This document shows, piece after piece, positions 1 to 11,865 of a stretch of 64,000 nt of DNA. Origin of the DNA: Ehretia macrophylla (lineage: Eukaryota; Streptophyta; Magnoliopsida; Boraginales; Ehretiaceae); NCBI GenBank assembly GCA_037974665.1, contig CM075775.1, positions 32,741,732 to 32,805,731 on the forward strand. The letters are read 5' to 3'. Numbering within the stretch: position 1 is the first letter of the stretch; every line of letters begins with the position of its first letter. The notes below the pieces were generated by a model. That model saw only the letters and a list, made by a program, of their open reading frames with translations, had not been told where the DNA came from and did not search any database. The position numbers and the translations under genes were made by a program.

Positions 1-1639
1 GGCTATCAAGCACCGATACCGCTCCTCGCGATAGCGAATCCCTAAGGGTGATCGCTGGCTTCCCTAGCCAACACTATTCTTTATAGTGTAGATTTGTGAT
101 GGAATTCTACAACTCTCTTCAGGTCAGGGAAAGGACCAATTAACATGTATATATAGGTGTTACTTCCATCAAGTAACCTAATGGGTTTGAACTTTAGTGG
201 TTATTATTTTAATTTTTAAATAGGTCACCAATAATTTAATGGGTCACCACTTACATTCTCCCATTTGACCCATTAACCTTTATTGACAACAAGATTCAAC
301 CATAAACATAAGGCGCGCATAAGAGATTAAATCCTTTCATAATGTCTTTCATAATTACCAACGAATGACAGACTACTAAATATAGGTTATAGTGGCCATA
401 CATCATTTATTCGATGTACTTCTTTCTACATGCCACAATATTAGCAATCAGCCACACTTGGTCATAATATTAATGGTCCACCATAATGTCTTAGTAAACA
501 TAAGTCACGTGAATAGTTTCATGAAACAGGAAAAATAATTATGTTTGTCAGAAACACGTCATTGAGCTTAGAGTGTCAACATAAGAACACTTATATCTTT
601 CATAATTACAACCAAGACCTATAATTACTTCATGTTCCTTAAATTACTTGGTTGTAAGCCTTTAGTCATAAGATAAGATCACTACTTATGTGTTCAATAG
701 ACACTCTTTGTTTCTTAACCTTCTCTTTAATGACAAATACTTTAATTCCATATATTTGACACCTCATGGTTATTTGTCATTTTATAGAAGAAAACTATTG
801 CATAATTATCACAATAAATTTTCAGCAACTTAACAATTAGTGTTGACAAATTCAAGTCTTGAAATTAATTTTCTGCATCCATAATGCATGAGTTGTAGCT
901 TCATAATATGCTACAAATTCTGCTTCCATAATGGATGACATAATGATAGTCTATTTCGCACTTTTTCATAAGTTCGCTCCCACTGCTTAAAGGATGAGAT
1001 GACCAAAAGTGAATTTTATGCTATCAACACATCCAATAAAATTTGAATCCGAATATCCAATTATTTTAAATGATTAGATCATTTGTATGTCAGCATGTAG
1101 TCTTTGTTCTTTTCAAATACCTTAAACTTTCATTGCAGCTATCTAGTAATTCAACCAAGAATTACTTTAATACATTCCTACATTCTACATCATTATTGAG
1201 ACATTGCATGAGACAAAATTTATTCACATCAAATCCCAATAGAATTCGTTCAATATAGGTTCTTTGAGACAATTCTAACATTCCTTGTGATCCATCATAG
1301 AATATTTCTATATTCCTATCACAATGACGTCTCTCTCACATTTTTCACTTTCAAAATTCTTTGAGAAAAAACTTGAGTTTCATTCAATATGTCAGTACCA
1401 TTAGCAGCAACAAGAATATTATCAACATATAAGACCTCAAAGGAAACATAAATTTGTTCCCACTGATTTTTTGATATACTCACTGAATAACATTGTATTC
1501 CTTAAAATCGAAAGTTGTAATGGTATTGTAGAACTTAATATACTATAATGAAGCCTATTTAAACTCATTCATTAATTTTCTAAGTTTACACACCATATGA
1601 CCTTTTTCTTTTATTGAAAAAGCTTAAGGTTGGTATATA

Positions 1640-3200
1640 TGAACATTCTCCTCAAGATCCTCATTAAGGAACATAATTGTCACTTTATTTGGTACAACTC
1701 TAAAGCATAATGAGCCATCAATATCATGATTATCCTTAAAGAGTCTTCGAGACTAAGAAAAAGTCTCTTTATAATCAATGCCACTTTTATAGGCATAACT
1801 TCTTGTAACTGATCTAGTCTTCTAAGCTTAATTTTGCCATTATAGTTGTCTTTGGTCTTAAAAATCATATAGCACAAACTCTTTTGAACTTTCTGTAAAT
1901 TTGACTAGATCCTTAACTTTATTTTGTCGCATAGAATTCACCTTTTCTTTCAAGCATCAATCCATTTATTAGACTTTGTACTTCATATGGCTAGTGAAAA
2001 CGAAGCAAGATCTTTATTGACTCAAATATCGAAGTTTGATTCATACAAATAAACCACATAATCATCATGAATAGTTGCCTTCTCTCCCTTTAGATCTTAA
2101 TACTATTCCTTGCGGTTCATATGTGTTGACTTCTTGTGAGTTAGTATTAACAAGAGGCAATTCCTCGTTTATATAATTTTCAGTGTTATTAGAACATTCA
2201 ACAACACCTTGAACAATATTGGAAAAAGGAACATTAATGGGTGAAAGTAAGTCTAACCTAACTTTCTTAATTTTCACTTTATGAGGTTTATCACTTCCAC
2301 TAACTTCACTATTTTTTATGAATCTAACGTTACTAGAGTCCACAAAATTTCAACAAATAGACATAATCATAATGTGAAAATCATCTATAAAGATAGTGAA
2401 ATACTTTTCTACATTAAGAGGGTGCATCAAAAGGTTTATAAACATTAAGATGCGTAATTTCAAGATGCATTCTTGTGGCTCATTTCCAGTTGTGTTTGAT
2501 TTGCTTCTACTTTATGCAATTCACACACATGCTAAGATCAGTAAAATCTAGACTCATGAATCTCATTATTTACCAATCTATCTAATCATTCATTAATAAT
2601 ATAACTAAATATTTATGCCACAAGTAAGCAAAACTTTCACTTAGCCTACCACACTTAATTTCAATATTATGTTACTCAATAAGTAAGGATTCATAGAACA
2701 TACCATCAAGTTTTAGTTTATATAAACTATCACTAAGAATATCAAACCCAACCATTATCGTATTCTCAAATAAACTAAAACATATACGATCAAACTTAAT
2801 TTTAAATTCAGAAATATCCAACTTTAATAAAGAAACTAAGTTCCTAAAAAAATATAGATACATAGAACAAGAAAAAATTAATATGATGACTAGCCTTAAG
2901 GATTAAACGATATGTCCTTAAACTTTCAATTAGAGCCTTCACAAAATTTTCTATGTACAAAACTTTAATTTGGATTTATATTCTAGGTCATAAGAAATCC
3001 TTCTAACATATTGGAAAACATAAGTGGTAGCTACAAAATTCAAGCCAAGAATTCCACTTAAAATTAATTAGAAACATATAAAGGAATGATAATTACCTTC
3101 ATTTTCCAACCACACTTTATATTTTACGTAGTCTTTAAAAGTGAACCTACTTTATTACAAAAGTGGCACTTGCAAGCCTAAACTTTTATACAATGAGTCT
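1640..3200 (-). pseudogene. Copia pol remnant (knuckle, protease, integrase, RT pieces)
   Basis: Conceptual minus-strand translation in shifting frames gives Copia pol segments separated by stops. They are a TYRLILKA-like piece of the protease to pre-integrase region (about 2890-2950), the pre-integrase HHCC-type segment with CVNC (about 2500-2550), a 92-residue open stretch at 2065-2343 matching the variable linker between integrase and RT, and the RT start with ALELYQ followed by FLNEDLEENVHIYQ (about 1640-1720). The YVDD catalytic box was not found. Many indels and stops make it non-coding. Confidence 0.65.
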
Positions 3201-4274
3201 AAGAATCATTAATAGACTCTTCCTTTCTTCTTGATTCTGTTCTTTTTAAATTCTTTACCAGTTTCTTGACCCATGGATTAACAGTGTGACTTAATTTACT
3301 CTTCAATCTTATTTCATCTTGAACAAGCATAATAACCGATTCACACAAATTTTACTTATTCTAAATAGTGTTATAATTAATTTGAAAAAGGCTTATATTC
3401 AAAAGATAGTGAGTTCAAGATGAATTATACTAGGAAGAAATAATTCACTGTCATCCCTAGGGACTTTAATCTTGTTGCAAATCTCTATGATATGTACTTA
3501 CATAATTCTCGACCTATAATTACTTCATGGTCATGAGCCTAGATAAGAGCATATCAGTGAATGACTTATAAGCGGAATTAAAACTCTTCTTCCGCAAACT
3601 TTAAGTATTCTTTAGCATCATCAGTTTGTGGAATTGTCATTAGCATAAACATAAGGCTTAATCTGTTAGACCGTTTCCAAGCATTATAATGAATCTTCTC
3701 TTCATCACTGCTCGAATCCGTAATTACAGGAGATTTTTCATTCATAGTGCTAAGTCCAAATTCAAAATACTTAAGTGAAATTGGACTTACTTGGCACGAT
3801 TAAGAGAAGTTCAATCCATTAGACAGTCAAAATGAAGCATATGAATAAAGAAAAGGCTACAAATATTGCATGAAATTTTAACATATTCATGGATTAATAA
3901 TGACTGTATACTAATGCTGACAACATCATGGATTCAGATAAAATAAATAAAACATCATAGTGTGTTAAATTTCTCCTTTGAGTAGAAACTAAACTATACA
4001 ATCATAAAGTGAATGCCAATATAATATCATTAGTAGACAATTAAAATTTTAAATTAAATATATTCGCTATCTTTGGATTATGAACATATTCAATCAAAAT
4101 AATTTAATTTGTCTCGTCATATTTACTATTCACATGATAAATAATTCACCTTTGGGCAAATTCAATAAGTCCAAAGAATAATAAACGTCAAATTATCCAT
4201 CAATTCTCACAATCTCAATAATAGGCATTCTATAATTAAATGGATAATTGACAAAAGGTAAAATCCATAATCTT

Positions 4275-4885
4275 TCTAGTTTGGCCACTTTGGTGACTAA
4301 CAAACTAACATAAGATGAATTTAACTTTAATAACAACTATAATCGAATAAAATTCATAACTTTATTGGTTGGCCACTTTTGTGACTAACGAACTAACTTA
4401 ATATGAATTTTAAGTTCAATAATAGTTAACAATGAATAAAATCCAAAATTTTTGGTTTGGCCACTTTGGTGACTAACAAACCAACTTAATTGGACTAAAT
4501 TCAATTATAATTGTCAACTATTAAAATCCAAGGACTTTCTAATTTGGCCACTTTGGTGATTAACAAACCAGCTTAATATGAATTTTAAATTCAAATAATA
4601 GTTGTTAACAAATAAAATCCAAAACTTTCTGGTTTGGCCACTTTTTTTTTTGCTAAGTAAATAAAACACTGCAAGATTCGAAAGGTCACTTTGGTGACTA
4701 GCAAACCAACTTAATTGGATAAATTTAATAGTAATTGTCAACAATAAAATCAAATAACTTTATAGTTTGGTCACTTTGGTGACTAACAAACTAACTTAAT
4801 TTGAATTTTAAATTTAATAATAATTGTCAAATGAATAAAATTCATAGACTTTTTAATTTGACTACTTTGATGACTAACAAACTAT
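4275..4885. repeat. Tandem repeat, ~88-bp period, about 8 units
   Basis: The phrase TTTGGCCACTTTGGTGACTA recurs with small changes near 4281, 4370, 4457, 4542, 4633, 4686, 4768 and 4857, spaced 82-91 bases apart except where the fifth unit is interrupted by a T-run and a short insertion (4640-4685). Between the cores are AACAAACTAACTTAAT and an A/T-rich stretch ending in AATAAAATCCAAA. Its position inside the decayed Copia element, between the pol remnants and the presumed right LTR, suggests leader or non-coding internal sequence of the element. Confidence 0.85.
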
Positions 4886-5540
4886 GTTAATATAGTTTTT
4901 TAAATACACTAACAATTAAAAGATTAACGTCACATAATTTTAAATTTTCCTTTTCTCAATTCATGTGAATCGATAAGTGAAAAGAAAATATCTTAATAAA
5001 CATCATGCATACTTTCTGGCATTAGATTAACATTAAAGCAAGTAACGTCAACCAAAGACAAACTTTCATGTCAAAGTCATTATACTTTGTTTAGTATAGT
5101 GATATGGATGACAAATCGTGTTCCAACTTCATGCCATACTCTTATTTATGATGCATGCAGGATACTCTCGTAAACCAATCAACCACTAAAACGACTAATA
5201 TTCACAAGCAGACGAACTAATGCGGTTTGCCTAAGTAAACAAATAATACGTACGTCTTTTCCTTTTTTAACATTGGTGTATCACAATCACCAATTAAAGG
5301 CTTAAATTGATGCGGACAGCAACTAGGTTATTAAAATCAAATCCAGAATCATAAACTTCAATAAAATTGAATCATCAATATAAATAACTTCATGTTCTAA
5401 TACAGCATGAGAAAGAGAAAAGCATTAATCAACAATTAGATTCATAAGAGAGATTACATATTCTGATATATAGGCTTTGGTCCGCTTGAAATCACTAGAG
5501 TTGAGAAGATAACTTAGTGAACATGTTGCCTCTTCGAAGA

Positions 5541-5962
5541 ATTGTTTATTTATTTAGTCTCTATTATTTCTCTAAAAAATTTAATTTCCTTCCTATTGTT
5601 TAAAGTTTTCAATTTCGTCCTTATTGTTTTTCAAAAAGTTTCAATTTCGTCCCTATTATTTTTAAAAAGTTTTAAATTCATCCCTATTGTTTTTCAAAAA
5701 TTTTAGTTTAGTTCTTTGATAATAAGTAAGAATTTGAAACTTTTAAAAAGTAATAGGGATGAAATTGAAACTTTTTAAAAATAATAGGGACGAAGTTGAA
5801 ATTTTTTAAAAAATAATATGGACTAAATTGAGACATATTAAACAATATGAATTAAATTAAAACTTTTGGTGAAATAATAGGGACTAAATTGAGATATTTT
5901 AAATAACAGGATCTAAATTGAGATACTTTGCAAACAATAGGGACTAAATATGAAATTACCCC
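5541..5962. repeat. Fold-back (inverted) repeat, MITE-like
   Basis: The left half (5550-5710) repeats TTTCAATTTCGTCCCTATT-type phrases. The right half (5740-5960) carries their reverse complement, AATAGGGACGAAATTGAAA-type phrases, so the whole folds into a long imperfect hairpin with its turn near 5715-5735. Each arm is itself built from several ~45-bp units. This is typical of plant fold-back/MITE sequences. No clear target duplication was found. It lies between the Copia body and a short LTR-like end at 5963-5995. Confidence 0.7.
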
Positions 5963-5995
5963 TTATTTTAATTTTTAAATGGGTCACCACTTACA

Positions 5996-6068
5996 TGATG
6001 AACTTGATACTAGTGATGAGAATGAAGATGGAGACGACTCTGACGATGGCAAAGATAGCAAATATTGA
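5996..6068 (+). other. Possible 3'-terminal exon encoding an acidic tail
   Basis: Read in one frame, this stretch encodes a very acidic segment (DELDTSDENEDGDDSDDGK) ending in TGA at 6066-6068, followed by AT-rich sequence that could be a 3' UTR. Acidic C-termini are common in plant nuclear proteins and transposase relics. No acceptor site or upstream exon is visible, because the Copia relic and fold-back repeat lie immediately to the left. It may be the orphaned end of a disrupted gene, or chance. Confidence 0.25.
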
Positions 6069-6995
6069 TGTTTGTAGTTTTGGTTTATTGGTTTATTGTT
6101 TGATCAACTGATCTTGTTCCATGGTGTAATTAAACTTTATGGTTATGATTATATTGAAAAGTCGAAGGGACAAATTTCATCCATTTTTCATTTTCTCAAG
6201 CAAATTTGTGAGCATCTCATTTTGTGGTCTTTACTCTTTCTTAAACTATTTTAATTGAATTAGAAGTATATGATGGTTTGAGTGTGTGTTTAGAGTTGAC
6301 GGAAAAAAAAAAAGAAAGTGTGAGCTTTAGGTACTAAGTTCTCTAAAGAGACAAGATTCACCCTTTTTTGCTGAGTAAGAATTCTTTTATTGTATGTCAA
6401 ATTTCACCTTGTATGATAAACTCTATTATATATATTGAGGATAATGAGTTAGTACTGAGGTGATTAAACATTTATATATATTTTATCCCTATTTTCATTG
6501 TCCCGATCACATAAAATTCGAACTCAAGTCACTTAATTATTAAATAGAATAATTCACCACTAAGTTATTCATGAATCTTGAAGAATGATGTTATACGTCA
6601 TATCTTACATGACATTACTCGCTATTCATTTTTTAGGCTATAAACGTCACCCTTTATTATTTTTAGAAAATAAATTTTAGATTGCTCCAATGAAATTTGG
6701 CACATAACATATAAGTATGCCCAATTTGACCTGCGCCCCAAAATCAGCCACGTAGAAATTCAAAAAAGACAATCAAAACAAAATCGTAATCTTAATTAAT
6801 ACTTTGGAATATTCAAATGAAAGGCTGATCTTATCGGAGTGGTTGAGCACTTGTTCAATGTTGGATGCGTGAACGGCTCAAAAATTGCGTGTTCGTCATT
6901 CCTTAATTGTGATGTTAACAGGATATAAAAAATATCTACGACGTCGCCTTACAAGATAATATAAAAATATATTTTAGCAATGAACTTCGGACTTG
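6069..6995. other. Intergenic, no gene seen
   Basis: AT-rich sequence with no conserved coding stretch that I can recognise. It forms the distal upstream region of UGT copy A. It has no CDC48-derived sequence, in contrast to the upstream regions of copies C and D. Homology to the region upstream of copy D begins near 6999. Confidence 0.5.
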
Positions 6996-7057
6996 GTAGT
7001 GGATTATTTGCTTTTGTCCACTTCCAAAACGTTCTTGTTTTGATACCTTACCTGTCC

Positions 7058-7064
7058 TATATAG
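7058..7064 (+). promoter_or_regulatory. Probable TATA box of UGT copy A
   Basis: TATATAG lies 84 bases before the ATG in a block (about 6999-7147) that is conserved upstream of copies C and D, where the same place reads TATATATAT or TATATATAA. Conservation across three copies supports it as the core promoter. Confidence 0.6.
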
Positions 7065-7147
7065 AAGTACAAATACAGCATGATGTTTAAATCTAAACCA
7101 TTCAAGAGCTATAATTCTTTCTCTCTTGTCTTCCAAAACTAAAATTC

Positions 7148-8715
7148 ATGGAGAAGAGAATGGTTGAGAGTGATGAACAACCGCATGCTATCATGATATG
7201 TTATCCTCTTCAAGGACATATAAACCCCTTTGTCAATCTAGCAATAAAGCTTGCTTCAAAGGGCTTCACCATCACATTTGTACACACCCAATATATTCAC
7301 CAACAAATATCCCAAGCTAAACATGATCATCACACCACTCAGAGTGATGATCATGTAGATATCTTTGCCGAACTACGTAAATCTGGTCTTGATATACGTT
7401 ACACAACAATCAGTGATGGTCTCCCTTTGGATTTCGACCGATCTCTCAACCTTTGGCAGCATTTGGAATCGATTTTTAGAGATTTTCCATCTCATGTTGA
7501 TGAACTTGTGGGAAAAATAATCCAGTCTTATCCATCTTCAGCTGCAATTTTGATTGCTGACACTTACCACCAATGGCCTGCAACAATTGCTAGGAAGTAT
7601 AATCTTGTGAATGTTTCATTCTGGACTCAACCAGCTTTGGTATTTACTATAAATTATCACCTACACCTTCTAAGAGAACATGGTCATTTACCATTTAGAG
7701 GTACGTAAACTCCACGCGCACATTTTTACCATTTTTATACAATCAAATACCACTTCACATAACTTCTTGTAAACTGTTTATAATTCCAATATCAGGTGAT
7801 CACGAGGACGATATAAATTACATTCCAGGAGTCCGATCCTTCAATACGAAACATTTGATGTCATTTCTTCGCGAATCTGACTTATCAACCATCACGCACA
7901 AAATAGTCTTCAAGACCTTTGAGGATGTTAGGAAAGCAGATTTCATACTATATAACACCATGCAAGAACTTGAACCTGAGATTATATCAGCTTTGAATGA
8001 AAATCATCCGAGTTATGCAATTGGACCAGTTTTTGCCGCGGGCTTCACGGACAACATAGTTGCTAGGAGCCTATGGTCTGAATCAGACTGCAGCAATTGG
8101 CTCAACGCGAAACCTCGCGGTTCAGTTCTTTATGTCTCCTTTGGTAGCCTTGCCCAGGTTGATGAACAAGTTGCAAGAGAAATAGCATATGGGATTTTAC
8201 TCAGTGAAGTAAATTTTCTCTGGGTGCTTCGTCCAGGTATTGTAAGTTCAAATGATAACGATTCTTTGGCTGCTAAAATTTTGGATATTGCCAAAGACCG
8301 AGGACTAATCGTGCCATGGTGTCAGCAAAATGCTGTCCTTTCAAATGCTGCAATAGGGGGTTTCTTATCTCATTGTGGATGGAATTCAATACTCGAGAGC
8401 ATATATTGTGGTGTACCGCTAATTTGTTATCCATTTCTTTTTGATCAACCGACTAATCGAAAGCTAGTGGTTGAGGATTGGAAGATTGGGATCGATCTTT
8501 GTGATGGGATGAACATCACAACAGAGGAAGTTGCTAAGAAGATCAATGATTTGATGAGTGGAAAAGCTTCGGATGACATGAGGCAGGAGATTAAGAAAGT
8601 GAGAAGACTATTAATGGATGCATTGGATGAAAATGGATCATCAAAGAAAAACCTCGATCGATTTGTCAAGGATTTAAAATCTGAAATACATAAAAGACGT
8701 ACATCATCCACTTAA
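7148..8715 (+). CDS. UDP-glycosyltransferase, UGT86A-like (array copy A, intact)
   Basis: Two exons, 7148-7700 and 7796-8715, joined by a 95-base GT..AG phase-1 intron, encode 490 residues, the usual length for a plant family 1 UGT. The enzyme should transfer a sugar from a UDP-sugar to a small acceptor in the cytosol; UGT86 acceptors are poorly known. The N-terminal acceptor domain has the catalytic His (H24 in LQGHINPF) and its partner Asp (D138 in IADTYHQW). The 44-residue PSPG box is complete at 8317-8448, from W-C-Q-Q through HCGWNS to a final D-Q, and the terminal Gln usually indicates UDP-glucose. The start is supported by the N-terminus HAIMICYPLQGH, which matches UGT86A1-type proteins. 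The promoter block is shared with copies C and D. This is the only copy in the array without a lesion. Confidence 0.93.
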
Positions 8716-10474
8716 TCATGTTTGAATTAATTAGAAATCGAGGTGTGATTGAAATACAGGAGGTACTTCTGTATCATGTTTCTCATCAATGTAGGACATC
8801 TCGTTTTAATACATGGATGGATGCTTTCGTCTCATTTTAATGCTCATGTGTAGTCTTGCCTAAAATTTTCTACCTGTTTCATCTTTTAGTCTTTAATCGA
8901 CCATATATAGTTGCACTTTCTCAATTCCAGATTGTCAGCAACTTAATGTCTCTGAGGCTAACCTTTAAAATCATAATAAACATTGTGGAAATTTAACATT
9001 ATGGTAGAGTAATTAGTTGACTATTTGTTTCTATATTCCGGCATTCTTTAGCTAGAGAAGTTATTCAGTCCGTATCCACCTCTCACATGTGAGGTAGGCC
9101 CATGCCCACACTAATTCGGATTTAGTTATAACTTAGTCTAGACCTCTTCTTTGTCTCGTCGCTTCTCTTCATTTTTTCGTCGTAAATATACTTGATTGAG
9201 CCTAAACAAAATATAAATTTAAGCAATTTCCAAGTTGGGATGGTCATTTGCCAGAAAAATATACAATTTAGGCGAGAAGTTTGAAATCCAATCTAAAGCT
9301 AATTTAGACATTTGATATTCATTTGCCAGAAAATATGGCAAAAGCTTTGTTGAGCGACGAACTAAAACCACTTACTTTTTATTTTTTTTCCCTGTGACTA
9401 AATAAGCAAAGAGTTTCATTAAGGTGCAAACTCATATCAAATTTACAAAAATTCTATGCAAAAAACTAACCAAGTGAAGCAAGAATACTATACAAGTCCA
9501 CAAGAGACGACCGGTTTTGACAAATCTCTCTATTCGTACGGCTATTCCAAAACTTCTTTTCAGCACAAATCTTCATGCGAATTAGACTGATATAACCACT
9601 TACTTCATTTCTCGTTCAACTCAATGTTCCAAAAGTCGTTAAAATATTTCATTAACCATAAAGTGACACTAATATGCATTGGTGGTGTTTATTTTTATTC
9701 TTTTACAACGATGAATTCATCCTAGGCATGAGTTTATTGAATCCACTCCAAAGTTATAAATCTTGTAATATCTGCTTCAGGTTAAGTCAAGGTCATACTA
9801 TACGTATTTATGGTGGAATGACATAAATATAGATTTGAAATAGTTCACCACAATACGTTTTTGGATTAAAAAGAAGTAAGTCATTTTACATCATTAAAAT
9901 ATTACACACGAAAATTAATTTCTTAAAATAAGAATTATACCAATAAAATAAATGGTCAGTGGCGTTCACCACAATAAGTTACCAATCCATTTACTCCACC
10001 CAATCTTGAGGCTAAATATCTATTTTTTTGGCAGCAATATGACATGCCTCTATGCATATTTGTTTGGGCTTTAATGTTATGAGTCAAATAATGTGGACGA
10101 CCAAACATTAAGAGCATGATTGTTAAATTGTTTTTTTCTTGGATAGGTAGATAGAATATTCTAGAACTTGAATGACGCCCACATTTAATATTAAAAAGTT
10201 CAATGGATATGTGAAAACAAAGAAAAAACAAGCAACTTTGACATAAATAATTAGCTCACCTCCAAGGATAATTATGAAACTTCAAGATTATTCTTTTTGT
10301 CGCAATAATATGCATGTTCATTAAAGAAAATTTTTTTTTTTTTTTGGCCAAGTCGTTGAAGAAAATTTTCATTGGAGTGGAGTCACTAAAAATAGCTTTG
10401 GCCATGTTGTTAGTCCTTAACTAATAATGTAATTCCATAATAAAAAGTAACATAAGTCAGATCAATAGATACTT
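8716..10474. repeat. Duplicated spacer downstream of UGT copy A
   Basis: This 3' flank is closely similar to the flank of copy C (19863-20853 continued at 22678-23473), which shows that A and C head equivalent segments of a large tandem duplication. No gene is seen inside. The last part (from about 10020) is also related to the sequence upstream of the real CDC48 gene (from about 28390), so the spacer itself derives from CDC48-flanking DNA. Confidence 0.85.
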
Positions 10475-10479
10475 ACAAG

Positions 10480-11333
10480 TGTAGATGTCAAGATCTACAA
10501 TTATGAATTTCGAGCCACCAGCAACCTACAATGACAGAAAGCAAGAAAAGCGGCGTGAGTCTTGGGACACCGGTGTGCTACCGGCTAAAAACACTTCAAC
10601 ACTCAAGTCAGTAGTATATCGGAAAGAATAAAAAAACGAGGAAGATAGGAAGGGAAAAGCGGAGACTACCGTATTATTGACGTTGATATGGAAAGTGTAG
10701 GCCATGAAGATGTGTGAAGGGGAGAGGGGATGTAATGCTAGTAAGGCTAGAATTCGATGCCCTCTCCATGTGTAGGCGTGACCTACTTATAGGTGCGGGT
10801 AGTCCAAGAGTCACGGACTCTTGGGAATTGTATTCCTACCAGACTACGTAACTACTTATCACGTAGGATAGAGGCAAACTTTATCCTGAGTCCTTCGGTG
10901 GTCGTTCGCTTATCGTAGGCTGGGCAATTGTGATAAGTTTGGGGTTGCTTATCCCTTGAGACTTGCATCTTGAGTGGAGCATTTCAAGCGAGAAATCATT
11001 CATCGCGTAGGATAAGGATAATCCTTATCCCGTGTTTGTCGACCGTCGGCCATTACTAGTAGTCTAGCTAATCAAAATGTCTCTGCAAACGCTTATCCGA
11101 ATATACCTGGTAGAGTCTGAATCAAGTTCAAGTTCGCTCTTGGTTGTTTGTGTAAGACGGTGCCGCCACGTGGGCTTAGCCAAAGGCCTTGGGCCTCCAT
11201 CGAACCTAGCTTGGGAGTAGGCCGCAACTTGTAACATTGTATAAGGGCCTTGGCCCAATAACTGTGCTTTGATCGGGGTCAAATGACCCGTCATGGTCGG
11301 ACCATAGGTCCAAGCCCAATTTTGGCGTTAACA
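10480..11333. mobile_element. Solo LTR (854 bp) with 5-bp target duplication
   Basis: The segment begins TGTAGATGTC and ends GCGTTAACA (TG..CA) and is flanked on both sides by ACAAG (10475-10479 and 11334-11338). The equivalent site in the other block (23474-23478) has one ACAAG and no insert, an exact empty site. Length, termini and 5-bp duplication fit a solo LTR left after recombination between the two LTRs of a full retrotransposon. No coding sequence is seen inside. Its composition is more GC-rich than the surroundings. Confidence 0.92.
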
Positions 11334-11338
11334 ACAAG

Positions 11339-11865
11339 CATTTCATGTTAATGAGGTTTGTCGTAACAAATATTATGTACTACTATCTCTCGATCCTAAT
11401 TTTGTGTATCTTACTTCTCTATAATAAAAGAATTCGATGTGCACATACGACGTATAACAAAGATTTCCAAGTAAATTTTATTTTTCTATGTTGAGTATTT
11501 TAGGCTCCGTTTGTTTGTCATAAAATAACTTACTTATGTAAAATATTTTCAGTGAAAAATATTTTCTTGAAAAATAAAATATTTTTCTTGACTCTATTTG
11601 TTTGCCGTAAAATAATTTGTTGGAAAAAAATATTTTCCAGGAAAATAGAATAAAATAACTTAGTGAATGAGGCAGATGATTTGCTAGAAATTATTAAAAA
11701 AAAATTATAAACATTTGAATTGCAAATTAATTAAATAAGAATCTCTATGTTTTATTTTCATAGAAATATATTCGTTTAAAAAGGATTCCAAAAAATATAT
11801 ATGAGAGATGGGAATTATTATTCCAATTTATTGCCATAAAACCAAAACAACATTTAAGATACAAA
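11339..11865. repeat. Duplicated spacer upstream of UGT copy B
   Basis: Continues the spacer homology with 23479-23905 and, less closely, 28850-29100 upstream of CDC48. It stops abruptly at ~11861-11866, where it joins the interior of UGT exon 1. It contains the small insertion at 11503-11659. Confidence 0.85.
11503..11659. mobile_element. Small insertion (157 bp) flanked by TTA
   Basis: Compared with the paralogous spacer (near 23695, one TTA), this copy carries 157 extra bases flanked by TTA (11500-11502 and 11660-11662). The insert starts GGCTCCGTTTGTTTG and consists of two diverged direct units (second near 11580). A TTA duplication fits PIF/Harbinger-type MITEs, but the ends are only weakly inverted, so the class is uncertain. 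Confidence 0.65.

Larger units (their letters stand above)
1..5540 (-). mobile_element. Degenerate Ty1/Copia LTR retrotransposon
   Basis: The minus strand carries scattered, frameshifted pieces of a Copia polyprotein in the expected order from right to left. A zinc-knuckle-like CxxC stretch lies near 3150-3190, a protease-like region near 3000-3060, the GAG-pre-integrase motif (LDFTDLSMCVNCIK) near 2500-2550, the linker before reverse transcriptase at 2065-2343, and an RT motif resembling GIDYKETFSPV near 1700-1800. A purine-rich tract followed by TGTAAGTGGTGACCC on the minus strand (about 255-280) looks like the polypurine tract and start of the 3' LTR, so bases 1 to ~270 are probably LTR. 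A similar TGTAAGTGGTGACCC end lies at ~5995. No long open frame survives, so the element is old and inactive. The right boundary is uncertain. Confidence 0.7.

Noticed and set aside
4275..4885. CRISPR-like spaced repeat
   Set aside because: The repeats are diverged, the intervening sequences are themselves similar, and the context is a plant nuclear genome; it is an ordinary tandem repeat.
8445..8711. Open frames on the minus strand inside the UGT copies (also 19592-19858 and 26355-26621)
   Set aside because: They recur in each copy only because the coding strand is conserved; no known protein matches their translation.
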